A program made the translations under genes and the position numbers. A DNA stretch of 5,240 nucleotides from Candidatus Nanoanaerosalina archaeon (GTDB lineage Archaea; Nanohalarchaeota; Nanosalinia; Nanosalinales; Nanoanaerosalinaceae), in NCBI GenBank assembly GCA_022729285.1, contig JALDAI010000055.1, forward strand, positions 1 through 5,240, written 5' to 3'. Under the pieces are notes generated by a model. That model did no database searches. It was not told the origin of the DNA and was given only the letters and a program-made list of their open reading frames with translations. Each line of letters opens with the position of its first letter. Position 1 is the stretch's first letter. This document shows positions 1 to 5,110 of this stretch, one piece after another.

Positions 1-340
1 CTCTTTTTTCCTGACTTCCATCCCTTCTCTCAGGCTTTGGAAACTTTCGATCCTTATCTTTGTCCCTATTATCTCTATCAGGATGGTTTATTTTACCTGT
101 GATTTTACCTTCTTTATCCTTGGTAAATGCCGAAACTATGAACTGGATTAAAGCAATAATTATTAGAAGAGCTCCTATACCAAGTATAACAAACCTAGTA
201 TTGGTAACTACGGTTTCAAGGTCGAAAGGAAGGAACTCAATTATCTCCTGTCCTTCAACCAGTGTTTGATAAACTTCTTCAACAAAAAAACCTACTGTAA
301 GTATAAAGATTCCTGCAAAAAGATTAGTGATCTTTCCCAT
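1..340 (-). CDS. Two-helix membrane protein with charged C-terminal tail, unknown function, partial
   Basis: I do not recognise this gene. Reading the minus strand from the ATG at 340-338, the frame is open for 113 codons and leaves the window, so the C-terminus is missing. Residues about 5-20 (LFAGIFILTVGFFV core) form a first hydrophobic segment. Residues about 49-72 (core VILGIGALLIIIALIQF) form a second, clearer transmembrane helix. Between them lies an acidic stretch of about 28 residues. After the second helix comes a hydrophilic tail very rich in Lys, Arg and Asp with repeated DRDNRDKDKDRK-like character. By the positive-inside rule I infer a hairpin with both ends in the cytoplasm and the acidic loop outside. 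No stop occurs in frame just upstream, but no earlier ATG or GTG was seen, and an AGGA at 358-361 is too far away to be a convincing ribosome site. It is transcribed divergently from psmB. A real gene is likely because the frame is open to the edge and gives a sensible membrane topology. Confidence 0.72.
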   Translation of the reverse strand, partial: MGKITNLFAGIFILTVGFFVEEVYQTLVEGQEIIEFLPFDLETVVTNTRFVILGIGALLIIIALIQFIVSAFTKDKEGKITGKINHPDRDNRDKDKDRKFPKPERRDGSQEKR

Positions 341-411
341 AACATTAAATCTATTTTTCCTGGTTAAAACTTTTTCGTAAACGGTTTTGTAAAAAAGACG
401 GTTATCACTAC

Positions 412-421
412 TTATTTAAAT
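412..421 (+). promoter_or_regulatory. TATA box of psmB, palindromic, possibly bidirectional
   Basis: TTATTTAAAT has the archaeal TATA-box form and lies about 52 bases before the psmB ATG. With the usual spacing of about 25 bases, transcription would start near 440-445 and give a leader of about 30 bases. The core ATTTAAAT (414-421) is a perfect palindrome, so TBP could in principle also seat in the other direction and start the divergent membrane gene near 390. The same nine bases TTATTTAAA occur on the minus strand upstream of argS. The transcription starts are inferred, not seen. Confidence 0.5.
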
Positions 422-461
422 GTACGGAAGGAACTACTTGTTAGTATTCTCGAACATTTCT

Positions 462-465
462 GGTG
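462..465 (+). promoter_or_regulatory. Weak ribosome binding site for the upstream psmB start
   Basis: GGTG lies seven bases before the ATG at 473 and matches part of the archaeal Shine-Dalgarno sequence GGAGGTGAT. A competing and somewhat better site, AAGGA at 489-493, stands six bases before the in-frame ATG at 500. The two sites make the psmB start ambiguous by nine codons. Both starts leave the protease body unchanged, because that body begins at Thr22. Confidence 0.35.
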
Positions 466-472
466 TTTTACC

Positions 473-1123
473 ATGAATAATAGTATAGAAGGACAGAAAA
501 TGCAACAAAAAAAGATGGAAGAGCTGCAGACAGGTACCACAACTTTGGGATTAGTAACAAAAGATGGAGTTGTTTTAGCAGCTGATAACCGTGCAACAAT
601 GGGTAGACTTAAAGCTTCTAAGAAAGCTAAAAAAGTTTTTAAACTTCATGATAATATAGCGCTTACAATTGCGGGTTCTGTAGGAGACGCTCAAAAAATT
701 GTAAGGTTAATGAGAGCACAGATTAACTTGTATAATATTGAAAACGATGATTTATCTGTTAAAGGAGCATCAACTCTTTTATCAAATGTTTTACATGCTA
801 ATAAGATGATGCCGTTTATGAACCAGTTCGTTATCGGAGGAACTGAACCAGAAGGAGTCCTTTTTGATCTTGACCCTGCTGGTGGACTAATGGAACATAG
901 AGAGTTCACAGCTACAGGTTCCGGATCTCCTACTGCTTACGGTGTTTTGGAAGATAGGTATGAAGAAGGTCTTTCAAATGAGGAAGGTATTGAATTAGCT
1001 GTAAGAGCTGTTAAAGCAGCTAGTGAGAGAGATACTGCTTCAGGTGATGGCGTGGATGTTGTCACTATTACTGAAGACGGTTTCAATAAGGTTGACTCTT
1101 CTACAATAGAAGAGTACCTTTAA
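473..1123 (+). CDS. psmB: Archaeal 20S proteasome beta subunit (threonine peptidase T1A)
   Basis: This is the catalytic beta subunit of the 20S proteasome, the barrel-shaped cytoplasmic protease that degrades unfolded or tagged proteins together with alpha rings and an AAA+ unfoldase. The protein has 216 residues, normal for the family. The propeptide ends at Gly21, and autocleavage exposes Thr22 (motif TGTTTLG). In mature numbering all catalytic residues are in place: Thr1 (T22), Asp17 (D38), Lys33 (K54), Ser129 (S150 in TGSGSP), Asp166 (D187) and Ser169 (S190 in RDTASG). The motifs IAGSVGDAQ and YGVLEDRY are also typical. Start: ATG 473 with GGTG upstream gives a 21-residue propeptide. ATG 500 with AAGGA upstream would give 12, closer to the 8 I recall for Thermoplasma. 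Met15 is a third option. No alpha subunit or proteasomal ATPase gene lies in the window. fttA follows after 44 bases on the same strand. Confidence 0.97.
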   Translation: MNNSIEGQKMQQKKMEELQTGTTTLGLVTKDGVVLAADNRATMGRLKASKKAKKVFKLHDNIALTIAGSVGDAQKIVRLMRAQINLYNIENDDLSVKGASTLLSNVLHANKMMPFMNQFVIGGTEPEGVLFDLDPAGGLMEHREFTATGSGSPTAYGVLEDRYEEGLSNEEGIELAVRAVKAASERDTASGDGVDVVTITEDGFNKVDSSTIEEYL

Positions 1124-1134
1124 ACAATTTTTTT
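1095..1134 (+). terminator. Hairpin plus T7 tract at the end of psmB
   Basis: ACTCTTCTA (1095-1103) and TAGAAGAGT (1107-1115) are perfect inverted copies around the loop CAA, giving a 9-bp stem made from the last psmB codons. A run of seven T follows at 1128-1134, just after the TAA stop. The stem is 12 bases from the T-run, further than in a bacterial intrinsic terminator. However, archaeal RNA polymerase stops at U-tracts without needing a hairpin, and aCPSF1 acts at such sites. I infer a full or partial terminator between psmB and fttA. The stem may be partly a by-product of the coding sequence. Confidence 0.45.
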
Positions 1135-1139
1135 ATAAA
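1131..1139 (+). promoter_or_regulatory. Possible internal TATA box for fttA
   Basis: TTTTATAAA overlaps the T7 tract after psmB and has good TATA-box form. A start about 25 bases downstream would fall near 1160, leaving only some eight bases of leader and cutting into the GAGGT ribosome site. So it is either a promoter giving a nearly leaderless fttA mRNA, or chance AT-richness within a two-gene operon. The sequence alone does not decide between these. Confidence 0.3.
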
Positions 1140-1155
1140 GACAAATCAGATTTAA

Positions 1156-1160
1156 GAGGT
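1156..1160 (+). promoter_or_regulatory. Ribosome binding site that fixes the GTG start of fttA
   Basis: GAGGT is a five-base match to the archaeal Shine-Dalgarno sequence and stands seven bases before GTG 1168. An in-frame TAG at 1165-1167 directly precedes this GTG, so it is the most upstream possible start. No comparable site was seen before the alternative ATG at 1204. Confidence 0.65.
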
Positions 1161-1167
1161 TTTCTAG

Positions 1168-3045
1168 GTGACAGGATTAAAAGAAGTTAAAGGATTATTA
1201 CCGATGGATGCAGATATCCAAGAAGCTTGTTATGAAGCTTCGGATATCGTGTTTTACACTAAAAACAAGGATTTTTTCTTAGACAACGAAAGTATTATCA
1301 AAGAAATAGTTTCAAAGCTGAAGAAAAGAGTGGAGGTCAGACCTGCTCCCAATATCAGAGTTGATGCTGAAAAAGCTAAGGAAAGGATTAAAGAACTAGT
1401 ACCTGACGAGGCCGGGCTTGGACAAATCCATTTCCAGCCAGGCTTTGGTAAGGTTATTATTGAGGCGAAAAAGCCTGGAATGGTTATAGGTAAGTCAGGC
1501 TCAACATTGAATGAGATAAAAAAGAAGACAAGGTGGATGCCTGTAGTAAACAGGATACCGGCTATTGATTCAAAAGTAGTTGAAAAAGCAAGAGAAATTG
1601 TACAAGAAGGATCAGAGTTTCGGAAAGACTTCTTAAATGATATAGGAAATAAGATCCAGCTTAACAAATCAATAGGTAATGAGTGGATAAGGCTTACGGG
1701 TCTAGGAAGCTGTAGACAGGTCGGTAGATCAAGCTTTCTTCTACAGACAGAAGAGTCAAACGTGCTTTTAGACTGTGGAATCAACCCATCAGGCGAGGGT
1801 CAGGACGAATTCCCTATACTAAACGTTCCTGAACTAGATCTACAGGCTTTAGATGCTGTAGTAATTACTCACGCACACCTTGATCACTGCGGATTTTTAC
1901 CTTACCTATTTGCTTACGGCTACGACGGTCCTGTCTACTGTACAGAGCCTACAAGAGATCTTATGATCCTTTTACAGCTGGATTACTTAGACGTTCTTCA
2001 TAGAGAAGGAAAAAGATCTCCTTACGACTCAACACATATCAAGGAAGAAATCAAAAGAACTATCCCTCTTTCATATGGAGAGGTAGCTGATATTACTCCT
2101 GATATGAGACTGACATTTAACAATGCAGGACATATTTTAGGAAGCGCATCAGCACACCTACACATCGGTGAAGGACTCCACAACATAGTTTATTCAGGAG
2201 ATATAAAATATGATAAATCAGAGCTTCTAAGACCTGCTGATCCAAAGTTCAACCGTGTTGAAACACTTATTCTGGAATCAACATACGGTAACCAGAAAAA
2301 GAAGCAGACACCACGGAAGAAAGCGAACAACCATTTCAAAAAGATGATTCAGGAAACAATAGAGAACAATGGCCACGTCATAATACCCGCTTTCGCAGTA
2401 GGAAGAGCGCAAGAAGTTATGATGCTTTTAGCAGAAGAAGCTGAAAAAGATTACTTCGATGTTCCTGTACACCTTGACGGTATGATCTGGGACGCAACAG
2501 CTCTACATACAGCATATCCTGAGTACTTGTCAAGAAAGGTTCAGAACAAGATCTTTAACGACGACCAGAACCCTTTCCTACATGAATGTTTCCACCGAGT
2601 TGGAAGCCAGGATGAGAGAGAAGATGTTGTAAAAGAAGATTCAAACGTTATTGTTTCAACTTCAGGAATGGTTTCAGGCGGTCCAATAATGTACTACCTA
2701 GACCAGCTTGCTGAAGACCCTAACAACAAGCTTATCTTCGTTGGTTACCAGGCTAAAGGTACATACGGAAACAAGATACAGTCAGGAGCAAAATCTGTTA
2801 AGTTCCCTGGAAACGATAAGCCTACTAAGATGAACCTTGCTATAGAGTCAGCCGAAGGCTTTTCGGGTCACAGCACTAGGAACCAGTTGATGAACTATGT
2901 CTCCAACCTACCTAACAAGCCTAAAACCATTATAACAAACCACGGAGATAGTAACGCGACTTTCAGACTATCATCCACACTTCACAAGATGTTTAACATA
3001 AACACAACATCTCCTAGAAACTTAGAAACTATCAGGCTTGATTAG
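1168..3045 (+). CDS. fttA: aCPSF1/FttA, KH-domain metallo-beta-lactamase/beta-CASP ribonuclease and transcription termination factor
   Basis: This is the archaeal relative of eukaryotic CPSF73, a zinc-dependent ribonuclease. In studied archaea it acts as a dimer, cleaves nascent RNA at U-rich sites behind RNA polymerase and causes termination. The 625 residues match the family (about 635). An N-terminal KH-like domain (about 1-70) is followed by a second one (about 75-145) with GMVIGKSGS at 104-112, close to the KH G-x-x-G signature. The metallo-beta-lactamase part follows, with HAHLDH at 235-240 (zinc ligands H235, H237, D239, H240), H322 in NAGHILGSA and D345 in YSGDIKY. The beta-CASP part has motif A at E370 (LILESTYG), motif B at H568 (FSGHST) and motif C at H592 (TNHGDSN). 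All metal-binding and catalytic residues are present, so it should be active. GTG is chosen as the start because of the GAGGT site, the stop just upstream and a full first KH domain. It is probably cotranscribed at least partly with psmB. Confidence 0.96.
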   Translation: MTGLKEVKGLLPMDADIQEACYEASDIVFYTKNKDFFLDNESIIKEIVSKLKKRVEVRPAPNIRVDAEKAKERIKELVPDEAGLGQIHFQPGFGKVIIEAKKPGMVIGKSGSTLNEIKKKTRWMPVVNRIPAIDSKVVEKAREIVQEGSEFRKDFLNDIGNKIQLNKSIGNEWIRLTGLGSCRQVGRSSFLLQTEESNVLLDCGINPSGEGQDEFPILNVPELDLQALDAVVITHAHLDHCGFLPYLFAYGYDGPVYCTEPTRDLMILLQLDYLDVLHREGKRSPYDSTHIKEEIKRTIPLSYGEVADITPDMRLTFNNAGHILGSASAHLHIGEGLHNIVYSGDIKYDKSELLRPADPKFNRVETLILESTYGNQKKKQTPRKKANNHFKKMIQETIENNGHVIIPAFAVGRAQEVMMLLAEEAEKDYFDVPVHLDGMIWDATALHTAYPEYLSRKVQNKIFNDDQNPFLHECFHRVGSQDEREDVVKEDSNVIVSTSGMVSGGPIMYYLDQLAEDPNNKLIFVGYQAKGTYGNKIQSGAKSVKFPGNDKPTKMNLAIESAEGFSGHSTRNQLMNYVSNLPNKPKTIITNHGDSNATFRLSSTLHKMFNINTTSPRNLETIRLD

Positions 3046-3047
3046 TT

Positions 3048-3094
3048 AAAATAGAAAAAGCTCTAGGAGGGAACTTTATCCCTCTCTTTCCTAG
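3048..3094 (-). terminator. Hairpin terminator between converging fttA and argS
   Basis: CTAGGA (3063-3068) and TCCTAG (3089-3094) are inverted copies, with GGGA (3069-3072) and TCCC (3079-3082) paired inside around a six-base loop ACTTTA. The six bases TCTCTT on one side stay bulged; an alternative pairing uses GAGGGA/TCCCTC plus CTAG/CTAG. About ten pairs form either way. Read on the minus strand, the stem is followed within a few bases by CTTTTTCTATTTTAA, so it fits a terminator for argS. On the plus strand no T-run follows, so any effect on fttA mRNA would be through structure only. The argS stop codon is only four bases away. Confidence 0.6.
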
Positions 3095-3097
3095 TAA

Positions 3098-4750
3098 CTA
3101 CATTTCATCGATAGGAGTAATCCCGATAAGCTCCATTCCTTTTGACGAAACTTTCTCAAACATTTCTAAAACTTTCAACCTTCTTTTCTTATCCTCTAAA
3201 TCAGCTTTCAAAACCGGTGAATTGTGGTAAAAAGTGTTGAACTCTTCACAAAGTTTTGAAAGATAGTTAGCTATTTTTGTAGGTTCTCTTTGTTTTACAG
3301 CTTGTTCAACTGTTTCAGGAAACTGTGAAACCTTTTTAACAAGTTTAAACTCATCATCAGTGAACTCTCCGATAAGCTCAGGTGTTTCAGAGGATTTCCT
3401 TAAAATACTTTTAGCCCTTGTGTTAGAGTACTGTAGATAAGGTCCTGAATCACCTTCAAATGTAAGGATTTCATCCCAGTTAAACATTATGTCTTTCTGC
3501 TTAGTAACTGAAAGGTTGGCGTACTTTAAAGCACCAATACCAATTTCTTCAGCGTTTTTCATAGCTTTTTCGGAACTTATTTTTTCCTCAGCTTTCTCAA
3601 CAGCTTTGTCTATAACCTCTGAAAGTCTTACAATCCGTCCTTTACGAGAAGACATTGAGCCTTCTTCAAGGCTTAACAAACCGTAAGAAATATGTTCACA
3701 GCCATCAGTGTCTAGACCCATTCTTTCACATATCTTGAAAAGCTGTTTAAAGTGGAGGCTCTGCTCAGAACCTACAACATAAAAGTTGTAGTCGAAGCCT
3801 TCAACTGATTTTCTTTTCTTCAAGTTAGCAATATCTCTTGAAAGGTATAATGTTGTACCGTCAGCTTTTCTTAAAACGGTTGTCGGAAGATCTTCGAACT
3901 CTACGAAGTAGCTACCGTCGTTGTCTCTTTGAATAACGCCTTTTTCAACTCCTTCTTCTAAAGCGTTATCAGTTTCTTCCAACATAGTGGACTCTCCGGT
4001 CCAACGGTCGAAGTTAACACCCATTCTCTCGTAATCGTTTTTATGGTAGTTTATAGAGATCTCTCTAAACTTTTTCCAGAGACCGTAAGCCTCTTCTTCC
4101 TCGTTCTCAATCCTGTTAGCCCACTTTCTCCCTTGTTCCTCAAGCTCTTCGTCCTGCTCCATCTCTTTATGAAACTTTACATAAAGGTGGAAAAGGTGTT
4201 CCATAGGGTTTTTTTCCAGCTCTTCTTCGTCTCCAAACTGTTTGTAAGCATAAACAAGCTTTCCGTACTGAGTACCCCAGTCGCCAATATAATTTTCAGA
4301 GGTGACATCGTAGCCTACAAACCGAAAAATCCTCTGTAAAGCATCGCCTAAAACATTGTTCCTAAAATGACCTATGTGCATAGGTTTTGCAACGTTTGGA
4401 GAAGAAAACTCTACTAATACTTTTCCATCTCTTTTATCAACACCCATTCCATCGGTTGAAAGAGTTTTTTCCACGGTTTCACCAAACTCTGAACGGTTAA
4501 CAAAGAAGTTAAGGTATCCTGGACCTGCAACTTCTATTTTATCAAGAAAGTCGGTATCGCCTAAGTCTATTTTTTCCTTTATTTCTTCAGCTATTTTTCT
4601 AGGGTTTTTCTCCAACTTTTTAGTTAACTGCATACAAGGATATGAGAAATCTCCTCTATCCCCCTGTGAAACCTCTACTTTTTGGGCTTCAATGTTTATT
4701 CCTGATGCATCAGTAAGTATTTCGGCGATATTTTCTTTAACAACTTTCAT
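3098..4750 (-). CDS. argS: Arginyl-tRNA synthetase (class Ia)
   Basis: The enzyme joins arginine to tRNA(Arg) using ATP in the cytoplasm. At 550 residues it is full length (relatives are about 550-580). The N-terminal additional domain that touches the tRNA D-loop spans about 1-85 and ends in the family motif VAGPGYLNF. The Rossmann catalytic domain follows with FSSPNVAKPMHIGH; the ATP-binding HIGH is 125-128. GDWGTQ is at 156-161, and the second signature is SMSSRKG at 365-371 in place of KMSKS. A Glu-rich insertion lies at about 172-222. The C-terminal DALR-type anticodon-binding domain contains GDSGPYLQYSNTR (433-445) and FNTFYHNSPVL (504-514). The chain ends in Met550, typical of the family. 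The start is ATG 4750, with AGGT on the minus strand about eight bases upstream. It converges on fttA and diverges from the small gene at 4952. No frameshift or missing block was seen. Confidence 0.97.
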   Translation of the reverse strand: MKVVKENIAEILTDASGINIEAQKVEVSQGDRGDFSYPCMQLTKKLEKNPRKIAEEIKEKIDLGDTDFLDKIEVAGPGYLNFFVNRSEFGETVEKTLSTDGMGVDKRDGKVLVEFSSPNVAKPMHIGHFRNNVLGDALQRIFRFVGYDVTSENYIGDWGTQYGKLVYAYKQFGDEEELEKNPMEHLFHLYVKFHKEMEQDEELEEQGRKWANRIENEEEEAYGLWKKFREISINYHKNDYERMGVNFDRWTGESTMLEETDNALEEGVEKGVIQRDNDGSYFVEFEDLPTTVLRKADGTTLYLSRDIANLKKRKSVEGFDYNFYVVGSEQSLHFKQLFKICERMGLDTDGCEHISYGLLSLEEGSMSSRKGRIVRLSEVIDKAVEKAEEKISSEKAMKNAEEIGIGALKYANLSVTKQKDIMFNWDEILTFEGDSGPYLQYSNTRAKSILRKSSETPELIGEFTDDEFKLVKKVSQFPETVEQAVKQREPTKIANYLSKLCEEFNTFYHNSPVLKADLEDKKRRLKVLEMFEKVSSKGMELIGITPIDEM

Positions 4751-4840
4751 TTTAAACTACCTTTAATCCCTTATAACAACTAGGTTTAATTGGTAACATT
4801 AAGTTTTTTAGGGATCTACCTAAACCCTGTTCACTCTTTT

Positions 4841-4849
4841 TTTAAATAA
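4841..4849 (-). promoter_or_regulatory. Likely TATA box of argS
   Basis: On the minus strand these bases read TTATTTAAA, identical to nine bases of the psmB TATA box. Transcription would start near 4819 and give a leader of about 70 bases that includes the AGGT ribosome site (just upstream of 4750). Nearer TATA-like boxes (TTATAAG around 4770-4776, AATTAAAC around 4784-4792) would start so close to the ATG that little or none of the ribosome site would remain. I therefore prefer the distal one, without proof. Confidence 0.4.
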
Positions 4850-4878
4850 CTTGATGGTGTTTATAAGAAAAGTATACA

Positions 4879-4888
4879 TATATAAATA
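4879..4888 (+). promoter_or_regulatory. TATA box of the small 40-codon gene
   Basis: TATATAAATA is the best TATA-box match in the window. It lies about 64 bases before the ATG at 4952. Transcription would start near 4910, so the mRNA leader would be roughly 40 bases and would begin right at the hairpin at 4916-4936. The start position is inferred from usual archaeal spacing. Confidence 0.55.
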
Positions 4889-4915
4889 CTTTTTAGATAA
4901 ATAGTACATTAGTTA

Positions 4916-4936
4916 GAGAACTTTTCAAAGGTTCTC
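4916..4936 (+). promoter_or_regulatory. Leader hairpin or operator palindrome upstream of the small gene
   Basis: GAGAAC (4916-4921) and GTTCTC (4931-4936) are perfect inverted copies. Three more pairs (one of them U-G) close a nine-pair RNA stem around a three-base loop. The position, just after the expected transcription start and six bases before the GTGAT ribosome site, suits either an RNA hairpin that shapes translation or stability, or a DNA palindrome bound by a dimeric regulator. Confidence 0.45.
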
Positions 4937-4951
4937 AATAAGTGATACACT

Positions 4952-5074
4952 ATGTTACTATCCGCAAGGAAATCGAAGAGAGATTCAGATGTTGACAAAA
5001 TTTGGGCAAGGATCGACCCTGTTATGCACCGAAATATAGAAAAGGCGTTGGTGAATAAAAAGGTCGGTATGTAA
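4952..5074 (+). CDS. Small basic protein of 40 residues, unknown function
   Basis: I do not recognise this gene. It encodes 40 residues starting MLLSARKSKR and ending in VNKKVGM. It has ten Lys/Arg against five Asp/Glu, and no Cys, signal peptide or membrane segment. Reasons to think it real: a strong TATA box at a fitting distance; GTGAT (4942-4946), a five-base Shine-Dalgarno match five bases before the ATG; an in-frame TGA at 4943-4945 that makes ATG 4952 the first possible start; a T-rich terminator directly after the stop; and GC content of about 40% by my count against about 22% in the 120 bases downstream. Residues 18-40 (WARIDPVMHRNIEKALVN...) loosely resemble the beta-strand plus first helix of ribbon-helix-helix DNA-binding proteins (pattern RIDP-x-hydrophobic helix), but the second helix is absent. 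It could be a short or truncated regulator, an unrelated small protein, or a structured RNA with a chance frame. It is divergent from argS. Confidence 0.5.
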   Translation: MLLSARKSKRDSDVDKIWARIDPVMHRNIEKALVNKKVGM

Positions 5075-5110
5075 GTTTTTAACCTGCCTTCCTTACTTTT
5101 TATTTTATTT
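5071..5110 (+). terminator. T-rich terminator after the small gene
   Basis: GTAAG (5071-5075) and CTTAC (5092-5096) can pair in a weak five-base stem. They are followed at once by a T-rich run, TTTTTATTTTATTT (5097-5110), with another T5 inside the loop at 5076-5080. Runs of this kind stop archaeal RNA polymerase. With the TATA box it would bound a transcript of about 200 bases. Confidence 0.5.

Larger units (their letters stand above)
341..472. other. Divergent intergenic region, membrane gene / psmB
   Basis: These 132 AT-rich bases hold the promoters of two genes that face away from each other. The only strong signal is the palindromic TATA element at 412-421. On the membrane-gene side there is a second, weaker TATA-like stretch (minus-strand GTTTTAAC at 363-370), which would give an almost leaderless mRNA. 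A short repeated ACGGTT (381-386 and 398-403) is present but is too short to mean much. I see no open reading frame or structured RNA here. Confidence 0.6.
4751..4951. other. Divergent intergenic region, argS / small gene
   Basis: This AT-rich space of 201 bases contains several TATA-like boxes on both strands. It also holds an inverted repeat TTTAGG (4807-4812) / CCTAAA (4819-4824) around GATCTA, and the leader hairpin of the small gene (4916-4936). The inverted repeat falls near the expected argS transcription start if the TTATTTAAA box is used, so it could be an operator or part of the mRNA leader. An ATG at 4854 opens only 16 codons and crosses the TATA box of the small gene, so I do not count it. 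Confidence 0.55.

Noticed and set aside
60..269. Plus-strand open frame at the left end
   Set aside because: It lies opposite the minus-strand membrane protein. The minus frame is longer, open to the edge, and has a sensible two-helix plus charged-tail layout.
381..403. Repeated ACGGTT in the psmB upstream region
   Set aside because: Six bases repeated twice within 23 bases is expected by chance often enough, and no further copy or symmetry supports an operator.
1254..1784. Long open frame on the minus strand inside fttA
   Set aside because: It lies wholly inside a well-supported gene with conserved KH motifs. Its product is a Ser/Leu/Ile-rich sequence typical of antisense translation, and no promoter or ribosome site was seen.
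4374..4766. Plus-strand open frame opposite the 5' part of argS
   Set aside because: It is the antisense shadow of conserved ArgRS sequence, including the HIGH region, and has no supporting start signals. The same holds for the shorter plus frames at 3489-3686 and 4043-4339.
4854..4904. ATG opening a 16-codon frame (MVFIRKVYIYK...)
   Set aside because: It crosses the best TATA box in the window and has no ribosome site. Its hydrophobic/Tyr-rich content simply reflects AT-rich promoter DNA.
4900..5110. Small noncoding RNA or tRNA in place of the small gene
   Set aside because: No T-loop GGTTC-type arm, acceptor pairing or C/D box pair (RTGATGA with CTGA) was found. A structured RNA of another kind is not excluded and is mentioned as an alternative.
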